Positions 45,771 through 58,559 are shown, numbered from the stretch's first letter. The stretch is DNA of 64,000 nt from Proteles cristata cristata (GCA_017311185.1 JAESUZ010002871.1:1054001-1118000); one strand, 5' to 3'. Program-made: numbers and translations. Notes: generated from the letters alone by a model not told the origin.

Positions 45771-47759
45771 CAAATCTCCGCCATATTCAAACCTGGTTAT
45801 TCACCTATAGGAATAGGGCAAGAAACAAGTCATCATTACTGAGACACCTATCTATTTCTACAGGGTTTCTAGAGTCCCCAGGACTACTCCTCAGGAAGCA
45901 CAAAAACTGTCATGTGCTAGAATTTGTACCCTGTGATGAAGATTCCTTCTCCAATTGCAGTTTCATTTCCTGCTTCAAACATTGACTCCTCTTTCTGACT
46001 GTTGGCACACCAGAGTACTCCACAGAGAACCCAGGAATGTAGAAATACCAGCTCCCAGAATAGAATCTCATTAGATCCAGGAAGGCATGGAAGCAATTTA
46101 TTGTTGTGGTGTACGTTCTCTCTAACGGGGCTGAGCGATCAAAGAGATTTTAGAGAGGGACATAGGTAAATACAGGAAACAAGGGAGTCTTTCAAGTAAC
46201 TCACTATTCTCTAGCCCTTAGAGGGAAAAAGAGGGAAAGGTAGTTTAAAACTAAAAACCAAAGGCACTGAATAATAACAAAAGGTTTTGCATTTGGCTTT
46301 AAAATACAGGCAGAAACTCAAACCATGTCTACACATACTTTTCTCTTGTACTTCACATTTGGTCCCATTATAACTTACATGACCAGACTCTCAGTGGCTC
46401 CAGAGAGTACTGGGTAGTATTCTGACTCACAATTGTCAGCTCACAATGTTTGGTGGAATAAAAGATGAGAATGTCCTACTTACAAGTTTGCTCTATGGGT
46501 TGTGACTAGAATTTGGAACGTTAAAACACAGAGTAACAGTTTCAGGTTTTGGAATCTCCACCATAATCAAGGAAGAGTCAAAATTTCTATACAAATTGCA
46601 ATACTGATGATAGGAATGGATTACGGCCAGAGCTTTGAAGCCGCTGTAATGTTCTTACAACTCTTAGAAAGGCATCCATTTACTTCCAGGATGGCAGAAA
46701 GGGATGTAGAAATATTAGAAAGTTTAAACATACAAACATGCCATCCAATTATCAGTTTATTCTTCTTCTTTCTTCATTTGGTTCTTCTGTGAAAACTGAA
46801 ATGGAGCCAAGTTTATGTCCCATGGGTCGGATTTAGGTTTCAACACTACTCACAAAGTACAGCACTGAAAACCATACTGTTAAACTCTTTTTTCCACAGA
46901 AAGGATTTTATAACTTCTATTTGTGCCCATATTTTGGCTCACAGTTAATTAAGAATTAAGATAGTGAAGCTGTAAATTCTCATTAGATTAGAATAATCAT
47001 CTAAACCACCTAGACAGCCAGCTACTGCACTATCTGAATACACACCTATATTTAAATGCCGGATTGAGAGTGACATGATTGATGCCAGGGCTGTGAGTTC
47101 TTGGCACAAGGGGGACAGTTAAATGTTTATTAAATAAATAACTGGACATAAAGTTTTCATCGACCCCCCCCCCCAAAAAAAATCTCCAGCTCTAGTTCTG
47201 AGAATCCCTGTCAAGCAATAGGAGGAAATAAGAATTTATAAGAACTCAGCCAGCCCAAAGGTAGCCCATCATTACAATCTGATCCTAAAAATCAAAGTGA
47301 CTCAGAGACCAATGGAAGGAAGAGAAAATTTGTTCCCAATATAAAAGTATAAATTACTTCTGGTTTGAAGGAAACCAAGCCAAAGGATGAATATTTTTAT
47401 TATTAGCTCTTAAAATATTGATCAAAATAAAAAAAAATGAGAATAGTGCCAAATGAGATTTAGGGAATAAATATACTAAGAAGTAGATTCTAAATAAAAA
47501 TAAATATAGATGTCTCTAACTTTATTAAAAGTCCTGACATTTGGTAACAAATTGTGTTTGCCTGACATTAGTACATCCTACTTGGCAATAAACAAGGATC
47601 CCTGATTTGGGCAAGGGAATTAATCATTTGACAGCCTATTCCTGTTAGGACTATTCTAATGGACCCAAATGCAATGAGGGGGAAAAAAAATCCAAATCCA
47701 GCCTACTGTCAGTGGCTTTCCTTCCACTAATCCCAATGACCTCATCCCTGGTAGGAATT
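45771..47759. other. No gene seen; unique sequence
   Basis: About 2 kb without a recognised exon or repeat. A 96-codon frame (46502-46792) carries no domain. A C-run/A-run pair lies at about 47164-47180. Confidence 0.45.
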
Positions 47760-47976
47760 TTTTTTTTTTAATTTTTTAATGTTTGTTTATTTTTGAGACA
47801 GAGAGAGATAGAGTGTGAGCAGGTGAGGAGCAGAGAGAGAGGGAGACATAGAATCCAAAGCAGGCTCCAGGCCCCAAGCTGTCAGTACAGAGCTTGACGC
47901 AGGGCTCTGACTCATGATCCATGAGATCATGACCTGAGCTGAAGTCAGACATCCAACTGAGCCACCCAGGCACCCC
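47760..47976 (-). mobile_element. CAN-SINE
   Basis: T tail, 'gagacagagagagatagagt', body with 'caggccccaagctgtcag' and head end 'gccacccaggcacccc'. Flanks gtaggaatt / aagaatatt are at best a decayed duplication. Confidence 0.92.
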
Positions 47977-48320
47977 AAGAATATTCTAATATAGTTAAGA
48001 TGGAGAAATAGTAAACAGTAATTTGAATGTAAAGAATAGGAAAAAAATATATGGGTATATACTCTTACTAAAGAAATTTCCTAATTATAATGCAGAAGGA
48101 GAAGTATTTCAGACTTATGAGACTATGTACCGAAATAATGATATTTAAAAATGTCTCCAAAGCCATAGTCACCAATCAGAAGAGGCTCCATTAGCTTATG
48201 CTGAGATCATCAACTCTGTGTGTGCACATTCAAAAATTTGTATAGAGAGCAGGGAGGCAGCATCACTGAATAGAAAAGGCTTTCTTTGTTCTGAGAGTCC
48301 ATTTAGAAAACCATCTATTT

Positions 48321-48526
48321 GGGGCACCTGGGTGACTCAGTCGGTTGAGCATCCAACCTTGGCTCAGGTCATGACCTCACAGTTTGTGAGCTCAAGCCCT
48401 GTATCAGGCTCTGTGCTGACAGCTCAGAGCCTGGAGCCTGCTTTGCATTCTGTGTCTCCCTCTCTCTGCCCCTCCCCTGGTCATACTCTGTCTCAAAGTT
48501 AAATAAACATTAAAAAAAAAAAGAAA
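48321..48526 (+). mobile_element. CAN-SINE
   Basis: Head ggggcacctgggtgactcag to a long A tail. Duplication agaaaaccatctattt (48305-48320) / agaaaaccatctttt (48527-48541). Confidence 0.94.
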
Positions 48527-48541
48527 AGAAAACCATCTTTT

Positions 48542-49908
48542 TATCTTTGAAAGTACTGTTGGTTGTTTTGTTGGAGAGTGTCTAAATCTCTTTAGATAGA
48601 GACTGTGATGTCTACATACCTATCCATACCTACTGCTACAGCACACTTGTCTGGGAACATAAAGGGTCTTCAAGTGGCTTTAGGTGTCCCTAGCTAATGG
48701 CTGCCAGCTATGTGAGCTGATTAGCAGTGTTATACTCCCTCAAGGAAAGGCTAAATATGATCCCCAAGAAGAGCAGCAGCAGAGTGGGGGGGTTTAATAA
48801 AAACATTCTTATAACCATATTTAAGCCACTGACATTTATATACCTGGTGTTTGGAGCTTAAAAACATTTTAGTATTCTGTTTGTTCTTTTACCAACTTTA
48901 ATTACCATTTCTAAGGATTGTAAAGATAATTGCTAAAAGGTTAAAGCAGAAAGACGTGAGATGGAACATGCTGGTCCAAAATGTTCAGCTGGGCCTCATA
49001 ATTCTTGGTACAGATGTTCGTGCATAGTTCAGGTCTGATTTAGAGTAACTGCTGTAATATGGTTTGAGGCAAGGTGACCAGATGTAGCTGAATTTAAAGA
49101 TCTGTCCCAGAATGTCAATGAAAAGAAACTCCATTACTCTAGCAAAATAACCTTCATGGGGGGAGTAATGCTTAAAAAGACCTATTTTATCTTTAAGGTA
49201 GATAGATAGCCACCTTGACAAGACAAGGAGTCATTAAAACAATGACAACATTAACAACAAAATAAAAATAGATAATGAACAAAAACAGGTAGAGGAACTT
49301 ACCCTCACAGAACAATGTATTTTTTAAAAAAGTAGCAGAAGGAATTCCATCAAAGAGTGTGCACTGTGTATAATGTGGACTTGATCTACAGGTAAGCTAT
49401 GCCATTTCCATAATTGATTACAAACAAATGCAGGAATGAAGGTGACTGAATTCTAGAAAGTATTGGGAGGACCATCTTCACTAGCCTCTTATTATTTCAG
49501 ATGAGGGGAAATATCGCTTTCTTAGGTGTTGGGTTAGAGAAAATGTGTGGGTTTTGAGGCATAGCTCTTGACATATGAAAGGTGGCACAACAGTCAAACA
49601 ACTCAGAGAAGGCAACAACTTTCTCGAAATATGTAGAGAATTCTTTTTTTTTATTTTCTCAAACATTTTAAGGCACCTTATACCCCGTTCCTACCAAAAG
49701 GAGAGAAAAATACAATTTTCAAAGTTGGAATATTTGGATTGAGAAAGCTGATAATAGCTGTCATATCTACACTTAGACAGTGAAAGAACATACAAAACAG
49801 AAAAAGAATTCCAATTTCCAGTGCACTACTGCTAGGTAGAAGGCACACTGTTGTCACATATTCTAGTGACAAAGAGAGACAGGTATGGTCTTCAAATTGC
49901 TTCTATGT
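48542..49908. other. No gene seen
   Basis: Unique sequence. The 78-codon minus-strand frame (48985-49221) has no domain. Confidence 0.45.
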
Positions 49909-49920
49909 TCTTACATCTAT

Positions 49921-50147
49921 TTTTAAAATATTTTTTAATGTTTATTTTTGAGAGAGAGAGAGAGGGAGACACCGAGACCAAGCACAAGTGGGGGAAGGGC
50001 AGAGAGAGGTAGACACAGAATTTGAAGTAGATTCCAGGCTCCAAGCTGTCAGCACAGAGCCTGATGTGGGACTGAAACCCATGAATGTGGAGATCATGAC
50101 CTGAGCCAAAGTCAGGTGCTTAACCAACTGAGTCACCCAGGTGCCCC
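49921..50147 (-). mobile_element. CAN-SINE
   Basis: T-rich tail, (GA)n, 'agattccaggctccaagctg', head end 'gtcacccaggtgcccc'. Duplication tcttacat at 49909 and 50152. It forms a head-to-head inverted pair with the next SINE, 31 bp away. Confidence 0.92.
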
Positions 50148-50178
50148 TGAATCTTACATTTAAAATGCAGCACTCACT

Positions 50179-50424
50179 AGGGCTCATAGATAGCTCAGTT
50201 GATTGAGTGTCCAATTCTTGATTTCAGCTCAGGTCATGATCTCAGGGTTGTGGGATCGAGCCGTACATTGGGCTCTGTGCTGAGCGTGGAGCCTGACTTA
50301 AGATTCTCTCTATCTCTCCCTCTCTCCCTCTCTCTCTTTCTCTCTCTTTTCCTCTGCCCATCTTCCCAACTTGTTCTCTCTCTCTCTCTCCCTCATAATA
50401 AAATAAAATAAAATAAAATAAAAT
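50179..50424 (+). mobile_element. CAN-SINE of canid-like form, (AAAAT)n tail
   Basis: The body wording 'tgggctctgtgctgagcgtg', then 'gagcctgacttaagattctc' is the caniform-shared type, with an exceptionally long CT-rich domain (50304-50395). The tail has expanded to an (AAAAT)n microsatellite of about six units (50396-50424). The head is degraded ('agggctcatagatagctcag'). Confidence 0.9.
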
Positions 50425-50639
50425 ACTCATTAATGCCAAGAATTAAGGGACTTGAACAGTTAGAGGAGAATGTTAAGATGAAAAAAAAAAAACATGGAAG
50501 AACTTAAGATGTCTATATATGCAGTTGTAAAAATCAATCTTTTTTTGTGTGTATTCTTGGCAATGTTTATGTAGATCAACATTATTATCTAGGTTTTTCT
50601 AAAGTTGCTTAAGTAAAAGGAGTTGAAAGTCATGGTATC

Positions 50640-51130
50640 TCTCATATTCTGGATCAAACTGAAGATTGACCAGGGCAGAAACTTCTTTCTTCACCCTTGC
50701 CTCATTTACATTAACTCCTTTGGTGGCCATAAAGATGTGTCATTCAGAGATCGGCTGCAGAGAGCTTAATCAACAGATGACCCAAATGTGCTCTGAATCC
50801 ACCTCCTTGTTGCCCATGGACTGCTTCCAGCCCATAGCTGGGCTCAGCAGGGATACTAAAGCTGTTCTATTCCTAAGGGTCCTGACAAGTGATTTCTGCT
50901 TGAGGACATCCCACTGGCTGGCCAAACCTTTCTCAGCACTGCACTGTGGTCTGAGACTCTTCGTATCCAACCTTTCTTTTCTCTTTTTTTTATTTTTACT
51001 GGGGAAAGCTGAGCTGTAGTCTGATGGCTCTTCTGGCCTCCTCTGCCTCCCTCATCTTTTCCCCTAATAAACCTATTGCGTTCCAAATTCTGTCTTGGCA
51101 CTTGTGTCTGGATTTCAATGTATTAATACA
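50640..51130 (+). repeat. Possible LTR fragment with poly(A) signal
   Basis: 'ctaataaacctattgcgttc' (AATAAA at 51066-51071) then 'tctgtcttggcacttgtgtc' resembles the R/U5 end of an endogenous-retrovirus LTR. The upstream limit is not visible and I cannot name a family. The 117-codon frame here (50666-51019) has no domain. Confidence 0.3.
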
Positions 51131-53175
51131 GCTTTTCTTCTTCTGACCCAAGTGTCATTGGTCTGGACCTAATGTTTCCAATTTACCATCCCTATCTACA
51201 GCAAAAAGGCCACCCAGTTTCCATGATGCCAAACAAATGTTGAGAACACTGTTAGGATTTCTACTGTTTCTGCACTGAAGTTTCATTAATTCTCTACAGT
51301 ATTGGGGAAAATGATTAGAACTAGTGGATAAGAGACAGTTCAGATTCCACCTCCCTGATCCTCACCCAGACTACCTATATCTGGTTCCACGTTCTCTCTT
51401 ATTCTAGACCTGGCTCCAAGTTCTCTCTTATTCTAGCATGCCTCCTCATCCCACCACTGAAATGCAGATAGTACATCCAATACTCACTGTATTCAGTTGG
51501 CTCAATGGCTTTAATTACACACAAAAGTGTCAAGGGGATAAGATAAAGCATTTTGTGGGCAGGTTAGCTTTCATTACTTCTTGAACTCTAAAAGTTTCTC
51601 TATTCCTGGTCAGAAGTCTTACCAACATGTGCCAATATTTCAGAGAAAAAAATAGGATATTATGGATCCATGTAAATTTATTCCCCCTTTAAAGACATAT
51701 TCAAAGCACAGTTCTATGGATAGTGCATTAATAGTATTGGTAGTAGTGTTAACTCAGATACATGTGAGTTCACCACACTCTCCCCAGTCCACACATGCAT
51801 ACCCCACGGCCCAGTCTCTAAGAAATGTAAACACACAAAAAAATTGGGAGAAATGTATATCAGTATTTAAATTGTAAGTGTAACTTAGAGAATTTCAAAT
51901 ATTTACTCAGTATCTCAAGAAAATGACCAAGAAATGGGGAGGTTTACACTTAAATGCATAGCAAGCGTTCTTTAAATGTCCACTCTTCCCTCCTCACCCT
52001 TATCTGTCATTCTCAATGTACTTCACACAGATGGCAGCTACTTCTTCAAAACTCTTTTGTCTTTCAACTCCCAAGTTATTTCTGAAATTTGGCCCATATA
52101 TTTCTTGGGGAAAGTGAAGTGGAATGCTAAATATACTTGTGTATTGTTACTCTGTCATATATTAATAATAGTTTGTTCCTATTAAAGCAGAATCTTTGGA
52201 AGGAAATGAAAGCACTTCATAGGCACATATATGTATGTATTTATATATGAATGTGTGTAGCAAAAATTTCAATGTGACCCAAAAACTGTGAAGACCCAGG
52301 CATGTCTGATAGATGATGGGTCTATTTGCATGAGGTATGGAGAAGCCTCTTGGAAGATAGTTCTTTCCAGCTTGGTCTAGACCCAGATCCTTGGATAGCA
52401 AAGAAAAAAAAGAGCAATCCTACACTCAACACAGTGATTATTCCTCAGATTTCACTCAGTGCAGAGAGTCTTTAAGTAAAACAAACAAAAAGGTGTTGCA
52501 CTAAAAACTGAGCATGAAAGCTAACAGAATATGGAAGCCCGCTTTCCCATTTCACGGGTGAAAGATCTGGCCCCTCCAGGCTTAGCGCATGAGTGGCATG
52601 GACCAGCGAGAGTACCCAGCAAGGACTGGGATTCTACCAGGGGAGAGAACATCACCTGCAGAGGGGACAGGGATAGCCAGGAGAAAAGGAGGGTTGTGTT
52701 GGAAATGGATATCATCATAAAGCCTGGAATAAGAAAGGAAGGAAATGATTGCTTCTTCACGGTAGCAAACAGTACTTGTTCATGGGTACCACTCATGAAC
52801 GTACTCAAAGGATAAGGGCTTACAAGGATCTCAAAGTCCTATAGCAAATGGTAGCAAATTAAGTCCTATTTGTCATTTAAGCTAATGATATTACTGTGAA
52901 TCCTTTATAAATCTTTGACTGAAATAGTCTTGGGTCCACCAATTATCTACCCCACATGCATATTACCTTTCTCTTTGACCATGAAATTTTTATTATATGT
53001 GCTACCAAAGTGATCAACTGACCATGAAATTATTAAAAATAATTTTCACAGCTAATTTTCATAATCCACATTTGGGTTTATACGAAAAATCAATAGAAAG
53101 TCAGCATTCAAATATATGTTCTTTTTTTTTTCTTTTTCATGAAAAATGAGCTTAGTGGAGCCAAGTTATGTTCAG
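51131..53175. other. No gene seen; contains a 29-bp tandem duplication
   Basis: About 2 kb of unique sequence. A two-copy tandem of period 29 bp sits at 51381-51436. TA/TG-rich simple sequence lies at 52226-52258. The overlapping 94-95-codon frames at 52521-52815 show no domain. Confidence 0.45.
51381..51436. repeat. Two-copy 29-bp tandem duplication
   Basis: ctggttccacgttctctctt and then attctag at 51381, repeated from 51410 as ctggctccaagttctctctt and attctag. Two substitutions separate the copies. Confidence 0.85.
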
Positions 53176-53188
53176 CTGTGTCTAGTTC

Positions 53189-53221
53189 ATTTTTTTTTTT
53201 AATTTTTAATGTTTTATTTAT

Positions 53222-53253
<32 letters not shown>

Positions 53254-53430
53254 CAGTGTGAGCAGGGGAGGGTCAGAGAGAGAGGGAGATACATACAGAA
53301 TCTGAAGACAGGCTCCAGGTTCTGAGCTAGCTGTCAGCACAGAGCCTGTCGTGGTGCTCGAATCCACAAACCGTGTGATACAACATGAGCCAAAATTGGA
53401 CGCTTAACCGACTGAGCCACCCAGGTGCCT
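53189..53430 (-). mobile_element. CAN-SINE with long (GA)n
   Basis: T tail and about 12 GA units, body 'caggctccaggttctgagct', head end 'gccacccaggtgcct'. Duplication ctgtgtctagttc (53176-53188) / ctgggtctagttc (53435-53447). Confidence 0.93.
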
Positions 53431-53499
53431 CAAACTGGGTCTAGTTCCTGATGTTGGTGTCCATTTTTAATACTTCTCAAGTGACCACATGTAGTAACT

Positions 53500-54080
53500 A
53501 TTTTCCAAAATGGCCCCAATTGAACCATACCTCCTAGAATTAATATACACATTTAATGCCTCCACTTCCATCCATTCCCACCCCCCATACATAACCAAAT
53601 CTGGGTTAGCTCTGTGACTTGCTCTAACCAACAGAACAAAGTGGAAGTGGTGTCATGGCAGTCCTGGGCCTAAGTGTTGGGGCCTGGAAGCTTTCACTTT
53701 TGTGTTTTGGGGAGTTCTGAGTCACCAACTATGAAGTCCAGGCACCCAGCTAAAGAAGCTATGTGAAATGACCAAATGGAGAGATCATATGGAATAGGAA
53801 AAATCCTAAGACTCTGTGGAGAGACGCAAATACTCTAGTGTCCTAGTTGAGCCCATTCTTCTACTTGTCATTGTGTCCAGATATGTGACTAAACCATCTT
53901 GGACATTCTAGTCCAATTAAGCTTCCAGATGAGTACAATCCCAACTGATGTCACATGGAGTAGAGGAAGCATCCAGTTGAGCCCCTTTAGCCCACAAAAT
54001 TGTGAGAGGTAATAATAACATATTTATTATTTTAAGCCAGTAACTTGGGTTAATTTATTACATAACAATAGGTAACTGAA
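53500..54080 (+). mobile_element. MLT1-like LTR (ERVL-MaLR)
   Basis: 'gctctgtgacttgctctaac', then 'caacagaacaaagtggaagt', later 'gtgagaggtaataataacat', then 'ttattttaagccagtaactt', and the end 'cataacaataggtaactgaa' follow an old MaLR-type LTR. Non-coding relic. Confidence 0.65.
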
Positions 54081-54345
54081 ATATCATAGTAGCATAGGTT
54101 GAAGGGCCAAGGGAGAAATTTATCTTTATAGCCCATGTTTGCTTTCAGAAAGGTAGAAGGCAATTTTCCTTCTAGATTATCCCTATCTGTTGAGAACTGG
54201 AATTTTGAGATTGTTATAGGTATTGACCTACAGTTGACACTCTGGGAAAAAAATAATTCTCTTTCAGTAGAGCCCTCTGATTTTGGGACCCATCCAATAA
54301 ATTTCAAGGTTGTCTGCTGCTAGACATTTCTTGTATGCTGCAGTT

Positions 54346-54567
54346 TTTTTTTAATTTTTAATGTTTTATTTATTTCTGAGAGTGAGAGAGAGACAGCATA
54401 AGCAGGGGAGAGTCAGAGAGAGGGGAAGACACAGAATCAGAAGCAGGCTCCAGGCTCTGAGCTAGCTGCCAGCATAGAGCCAGACACGGGGCTCGAACCC
54501 ACGAACTGTAAGATCATGACCTGGGCTGAAGTCGGAGGCTTAACTGACTGAGCCACCCAGGTGCCCC
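54346..54567 (-). mobile_element. CAN-SINE
   Basis: T tail, 'ctgagagtgagagagagaca', body 'gctccaggctctgagctagc', CpGs in 'acacggggctcgaacccacg', head end 'gccacccaggtgcccc'. Flanks gtatgctgcagtt / catatgctccatt are a decayed duplication. Confidence 0.93.
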
Positions 54568-54579
54568 ATATGCTCCATT

Positions 54580-55354
54580 AATTTCATGTTTGGGGTAGAA
54601 AACATCAAAGCCAGCTAAATTGCCATATCATGGATGGTGTTCTTATTAACAACCTCTTCTTCAAAATAAGTGGCTGTGGTTCCTTTAAATACTAGGTCCT
54701 TGGAAAAAGTTTCAGTGTTATATACTTCTAATCTCCTATTCGCTGTGTTATTCCACAGATAATTCTGATAACTTTGAAATGACAAAAATGATTGCTTATT
54801 GGTATAATGACAAATGAAGGGTCCCTATTCTTCATTTTGAATTTTGAAAGTCCTCAAGGCCACTGCCCTATCACATAGCTTTTGGCAGGTAATTATTTGA
54901 GAGAATTATCTGAGTCTTTGCTTTCATCCATTCTTCCCTACATTTTACCAAGTGCATGTCTGCCTCCAAATGTCACCATGAGACTGTAAGCCCCAGGGAT
55001 CAGATCCACTCTCTCTCTCTCTGTTGAGTTCTATAAATATCTTAGTAGCAAATCAATGAAGGCATTTTAGTTAACAGTTACCAATTTTAGAATTTTTAGA
55101 GTGAGAAAAGCTTAGAAACCATCCCTTTTGGAGTCCAGAAAGATGATGACTGACTTTCTCAAGCACATATATTTAATGTGTCAAAGTCCAGACTACGATG
55201 TATATTTCCAGATGTCAGTCCCATGCCCTCTCCACCCCAGGGCTCCAGTATTCCTCTCCCCTGTTTGGGCTGTCTCCCCAAATAGTTGGAAAGTACAGGA
55301 TGTGGATGACATGGAATCAGTGGACTGCAAGCTGTTGATTCATTGTGCCTAATT
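54580..55354. other. No gene seen
   Basis: Unique sequence. A short (TC)n run lies at about 55010-55022. No exon recognised. Confidence 0.45.
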
Positions 55355-55371
55355 GAAATGTGGGCTGCTGT

Positions 55372-55972
55372 CGCCTCTCTGGAAAAGTGTGGAGGTTCCT
55401 CAGGAAACTAACAATAGAACTCCCCTAGGACCCAGCAATAGCACTGCTAGGAATTTACCCAAGGGATACAGAAATGCTGAGGCATAGGGGCACGTGTACC
55501 CCAATGTTCATAGCAGCACTCTCCACAATAGCTAAAACATGGAAAGAGCCTAAGTGTCCATCAACAGATGAATGGATCAAGAAGATGTGGTTTATCAATA
55601 CAATGGAATACTACATGGCAATGAGAAAGAATGAAATCTGGCCATGTGTAGCAATATGGATGGACCTTGAGGGTGTTATGCTGAGTGAAATAAGTCAGGC
55701 AGAGAGGGACAGATACCATATGTTTGCACATATAGGTGGATTAGGAGGAAGTTAATGGAGGACCATGGGGGAGGAGAAGGGGAAAAATAGTGGGGGGGGG
55801 AGGGAGGGAGGCAAACCATAAGAGACTCTTGAATGCTGGGAACAAACTGAGGGCTGATGGTGATAGGGGAGAGGGGAAGGGGGTGATGGGCATGGAGGAG
55901 GGCACTTGTTAGAATGAGCACTAGGTGTTCTATGGAAACCAACTTGACAATAAAGTATTTAAGAAAAAAAAA
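55372..55972 (+). mobile_element. 5'-truncated LINE-1, same family as the full-length copy
   Basis: 601 bp covering the last part of ORF2 and the whole 3' UTR. It is very similar to 39940-40526, for example 'actcccctaggacccagcaa' against 'actcccctatgacccagcaa'. The ORF2 tail is open from 55474 to 55755. A longer G run (about 55795-55807), AATAAA near 55950 and a short A tail follow. Perfect 17-bp duplication gaaatgtgggctgctgt at 55355-55371 and 55973-55989. A recent, dead-on-arrival copy. Confidence 0.95.
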
Positions 55973-55989
55973 GAAATGTGGGCTGCTGT

Positions 55990-56689
55990 TAAAAATACAG
56001 TGCAAGAAACAAAACATATGGTAGCTTTCTTCTATTCTATGCTCAACTGACCATGAACATGGGATACAGAGTTAATTTCTAGATGTCACACTTTAAGGAC
56101 AACTGACAAACTGACCACTTCTAAAGAAAAAAATATGATGGTGACTATCTGGAAAGCATATGATAATCAGCTGAATTAAATAAGGGCATTTTGCTTGGCA
56201 AGGGGAAGAAGGAGAAGTTTTGAGAGCTGTCTTCAAATACTGGAAGGTCACTTATGAGAGAGAGGAAACTTTCTTGCCTCAGTTCTCCTTATTCTCTTCC
56301 TGTTCTTCACCCACTTGTTCCTTACAGTTGGACTTCTGTTGTCACTGCTCGGCTCTCTCCAAGCTCACTAAGGCTGGGCTTTTATCCATTTGTCCATTTG
56401 GGAAATCATATGCTCTCTCTTGAAAGACTCTCCTCCTTGGTTTGTATAACAATTGGGAATGATCCCAGCTCGTTGGCCATTTGTTTGTTTGTTTGTTTGT
56501 TTCTTATTCGGTAGCTCCTCCTGTGCCTCCCACCCATGAACCATAGGTGTCCTTAGGGCTCTGTCCATGAGCATCTTATCTTTCTTTCTTGCCCTAACAT
56601 TTTTATTAGCTCTCAGAATCAGCCATCTCTTCTGAACAGATGATTCTCAAACTCATATATGGAACCTTGGCTCTTACATGATCATGTCC
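55990..56689. other. No gene seen; includes a (TTTG)n run
   Basis: Unique sequence with a (TTTG) run of about six units at 56480-56502. The overlapping frames here (up to 86 codons) have no domain. Confidence 0.45.
56480..56502. repeat. (TTTG)n microsatellite
   Basis: About six tetranucleotide units between 'ggcca' and 'cttattcgg'. Confidence 0.9.
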
Positions 56690-56850
56690 TGCACTTCCTG
56701 CATCCACAGTTAGAATTTTGCCTCCACCTAGAATGGACTCCTTTCATCTTCTCTTACTGAAATTGCTGTAAAGCCTTCTTTCTCTATGTGTCCTCCCCAT
56801 ACCGTCTAAGCACCCATAATCTCTCCTCCACTGAATCCACAGAGGTCCTG
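56690..56850 (+). repeat. L2-like relic (tentative)
   Basis: 'ttttgcctccacctagaatg', then 'tttcatcttctcttactgaa', then 'aaagccttctttctctatgt' resembles the L2 3' region ('cctggaatgccc', then 'aagccttcc'). Confidence 0.45.
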
Positions 56851-56884
56851 CTCTTCTAGATAAGACCTGGAGTCATGTGACCTG

Positions 56885-57055
56885 GATAGCATAGCTCACC
56901 AGTTCCCTGTTCTGTGATTTGGGTAAATTACTTAAACTGAGCCTTGGGCCCTTCATGTATAAATGGGGGAGGACTTGCCCTACGGAATTGTTGTGATGGG
57001 CTACTATATGAAAAGTGATTTGTAAACTATAAAATGCTATATAAACAGAGTTTCG
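56885..57055 (+). repeat. MIR relic
   Basis: 'ttccctgttctgtgatttgg', 'gtaaattacttaaactgagcc', 'atgtataaatgggggaggac', 'gaattgttgtgatgggctac' and 'aaagtgatttgtaaacta' are in forward MIR order. Confidence 0.75.
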
Positions 57056-58559
57056 TAGTAACATCACTACCAAGGAGGGCTTTCCCCCCCCAACAGTATG
57101 AGCTAGCAGTGTATATTCAGTCGAATAAATTAGTATTTCCATCTTGACTAACTCACTTGGCTGGAAAAATATGTGGAAATTCCAACGTAAACAGGATTGG
57201 GGAGGAGGTGTAGGAGACACATGTCATAATTTATTGAGATATGAGTCCTGGCACCTCATTTTTAAACAAAAAAGCACAACATATTATTACTTCACTAATG
57301 GCATATATTTTCCTCTCTTCTGTGGTCATTTAGAAACTTGGTCTTACCTCCCCTACTGGTCTATAAAGATATCAAAGTCAGAGACCCTGACCTATTGATC
57401 ATCCTGGAAGTCCAAGAATAATACCTAAAACTTAGTATGCGTACAAAATTTGTTGAATGAAAATAAATTTGGCACATCCAGTTTAAGGGAAGTGGAATTC
57501 AACCATAACTTATCCTGATAAAATAGCCTTCAAACAATTAAAAATGGTGTCTTAAGAGGAAGTTCGCTAATTAGTAGGTAATGAAGACTCTGGTACTATA
57601 AGCATTTGCACAGGACCTGAAGAAAGTATTTGTATAAATTTTGGAGTCTAACTCCAAATCTGTGGATTAATTAGCTAAAGTTATTGCTATTATTTCCGCT
57701 TCCTCTATAATAGTAGACAAAAAATAGATGTCCAGCAATTGGTGCCCACATTTATTTCCTCAACACTGTGGCCACGCAATGGTCTTTTTGTTTGCTTGTT
57801 TGGGGCATCTTTGGAGCACTTTCTGGCTCTTACTCTTAGGCATCCGAATAACTGCCTCTTTGATCATGTGTTAGAATCACAGATGATAGAATTTCATACA
57901 CACTTGAATTTGCTTAGATAATGCGGAAACTACAAAAATATATTTTCTAGACTCAAACAATCTAAGTTGCGTATTTGTAAATGCAGTCCCTTAATGGCCC
58001 TCACTCACCAATTGTATTCCCAGTCAGCTTTGCCCCCGTTCTCCCTCAGGGGTCCCATTTGCGCTAGTGGCTTTCTCTCCTGTTTCACAGAAAAAATAAA
58101 TCCCTTAAAAGTACATATTCTAAAATGACTTCCTTCCCCAAATTACGTGCCCCTGTCCCCATGCTTCTTATGATCTCACACATTAATATGTCTTTTCTCT
58201 GGGCTAAGGCAAAAACCCTCTACCTGTATGCTGAATTCGATTACTTAATGTTCCTGTAGTGATCTTGTTCCATTAGTTATTATTCTCTCCTCCCTATCCA
58301 TGTACATATTGTCATTATTTATCTCTAGTTGACTCTCTTCTATATTTACCTCTTCATATTTAAAAAAATGAGTGAGAAAGAAAAGGGAGAAAAGAGAGAG
58401 AGAAAGACAAAGAGAGAGAGAATATAACTTTTCTTGACTCTGTTTCTGTATCCAAAATTCTTTCTTCCTCTCAGCCCCTTTTCTAGAAATAAGGCTTCAC
58501 TATATTTAAAGGCACTATAAGCTCAATCGGTAGAAACCATGAATTGATTCTCATTGATC
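57056..58559. other. No gene seen; one L2-like scrap, one polypurine run
   Basis: An L2 3'-end-like scrap may lie at 57345-57470 ('aaatttgttgaatgaaa'). A purine-only stretch lies at about 58368-58424. No exon or RNA gene recognised. Confidence 0.4.
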
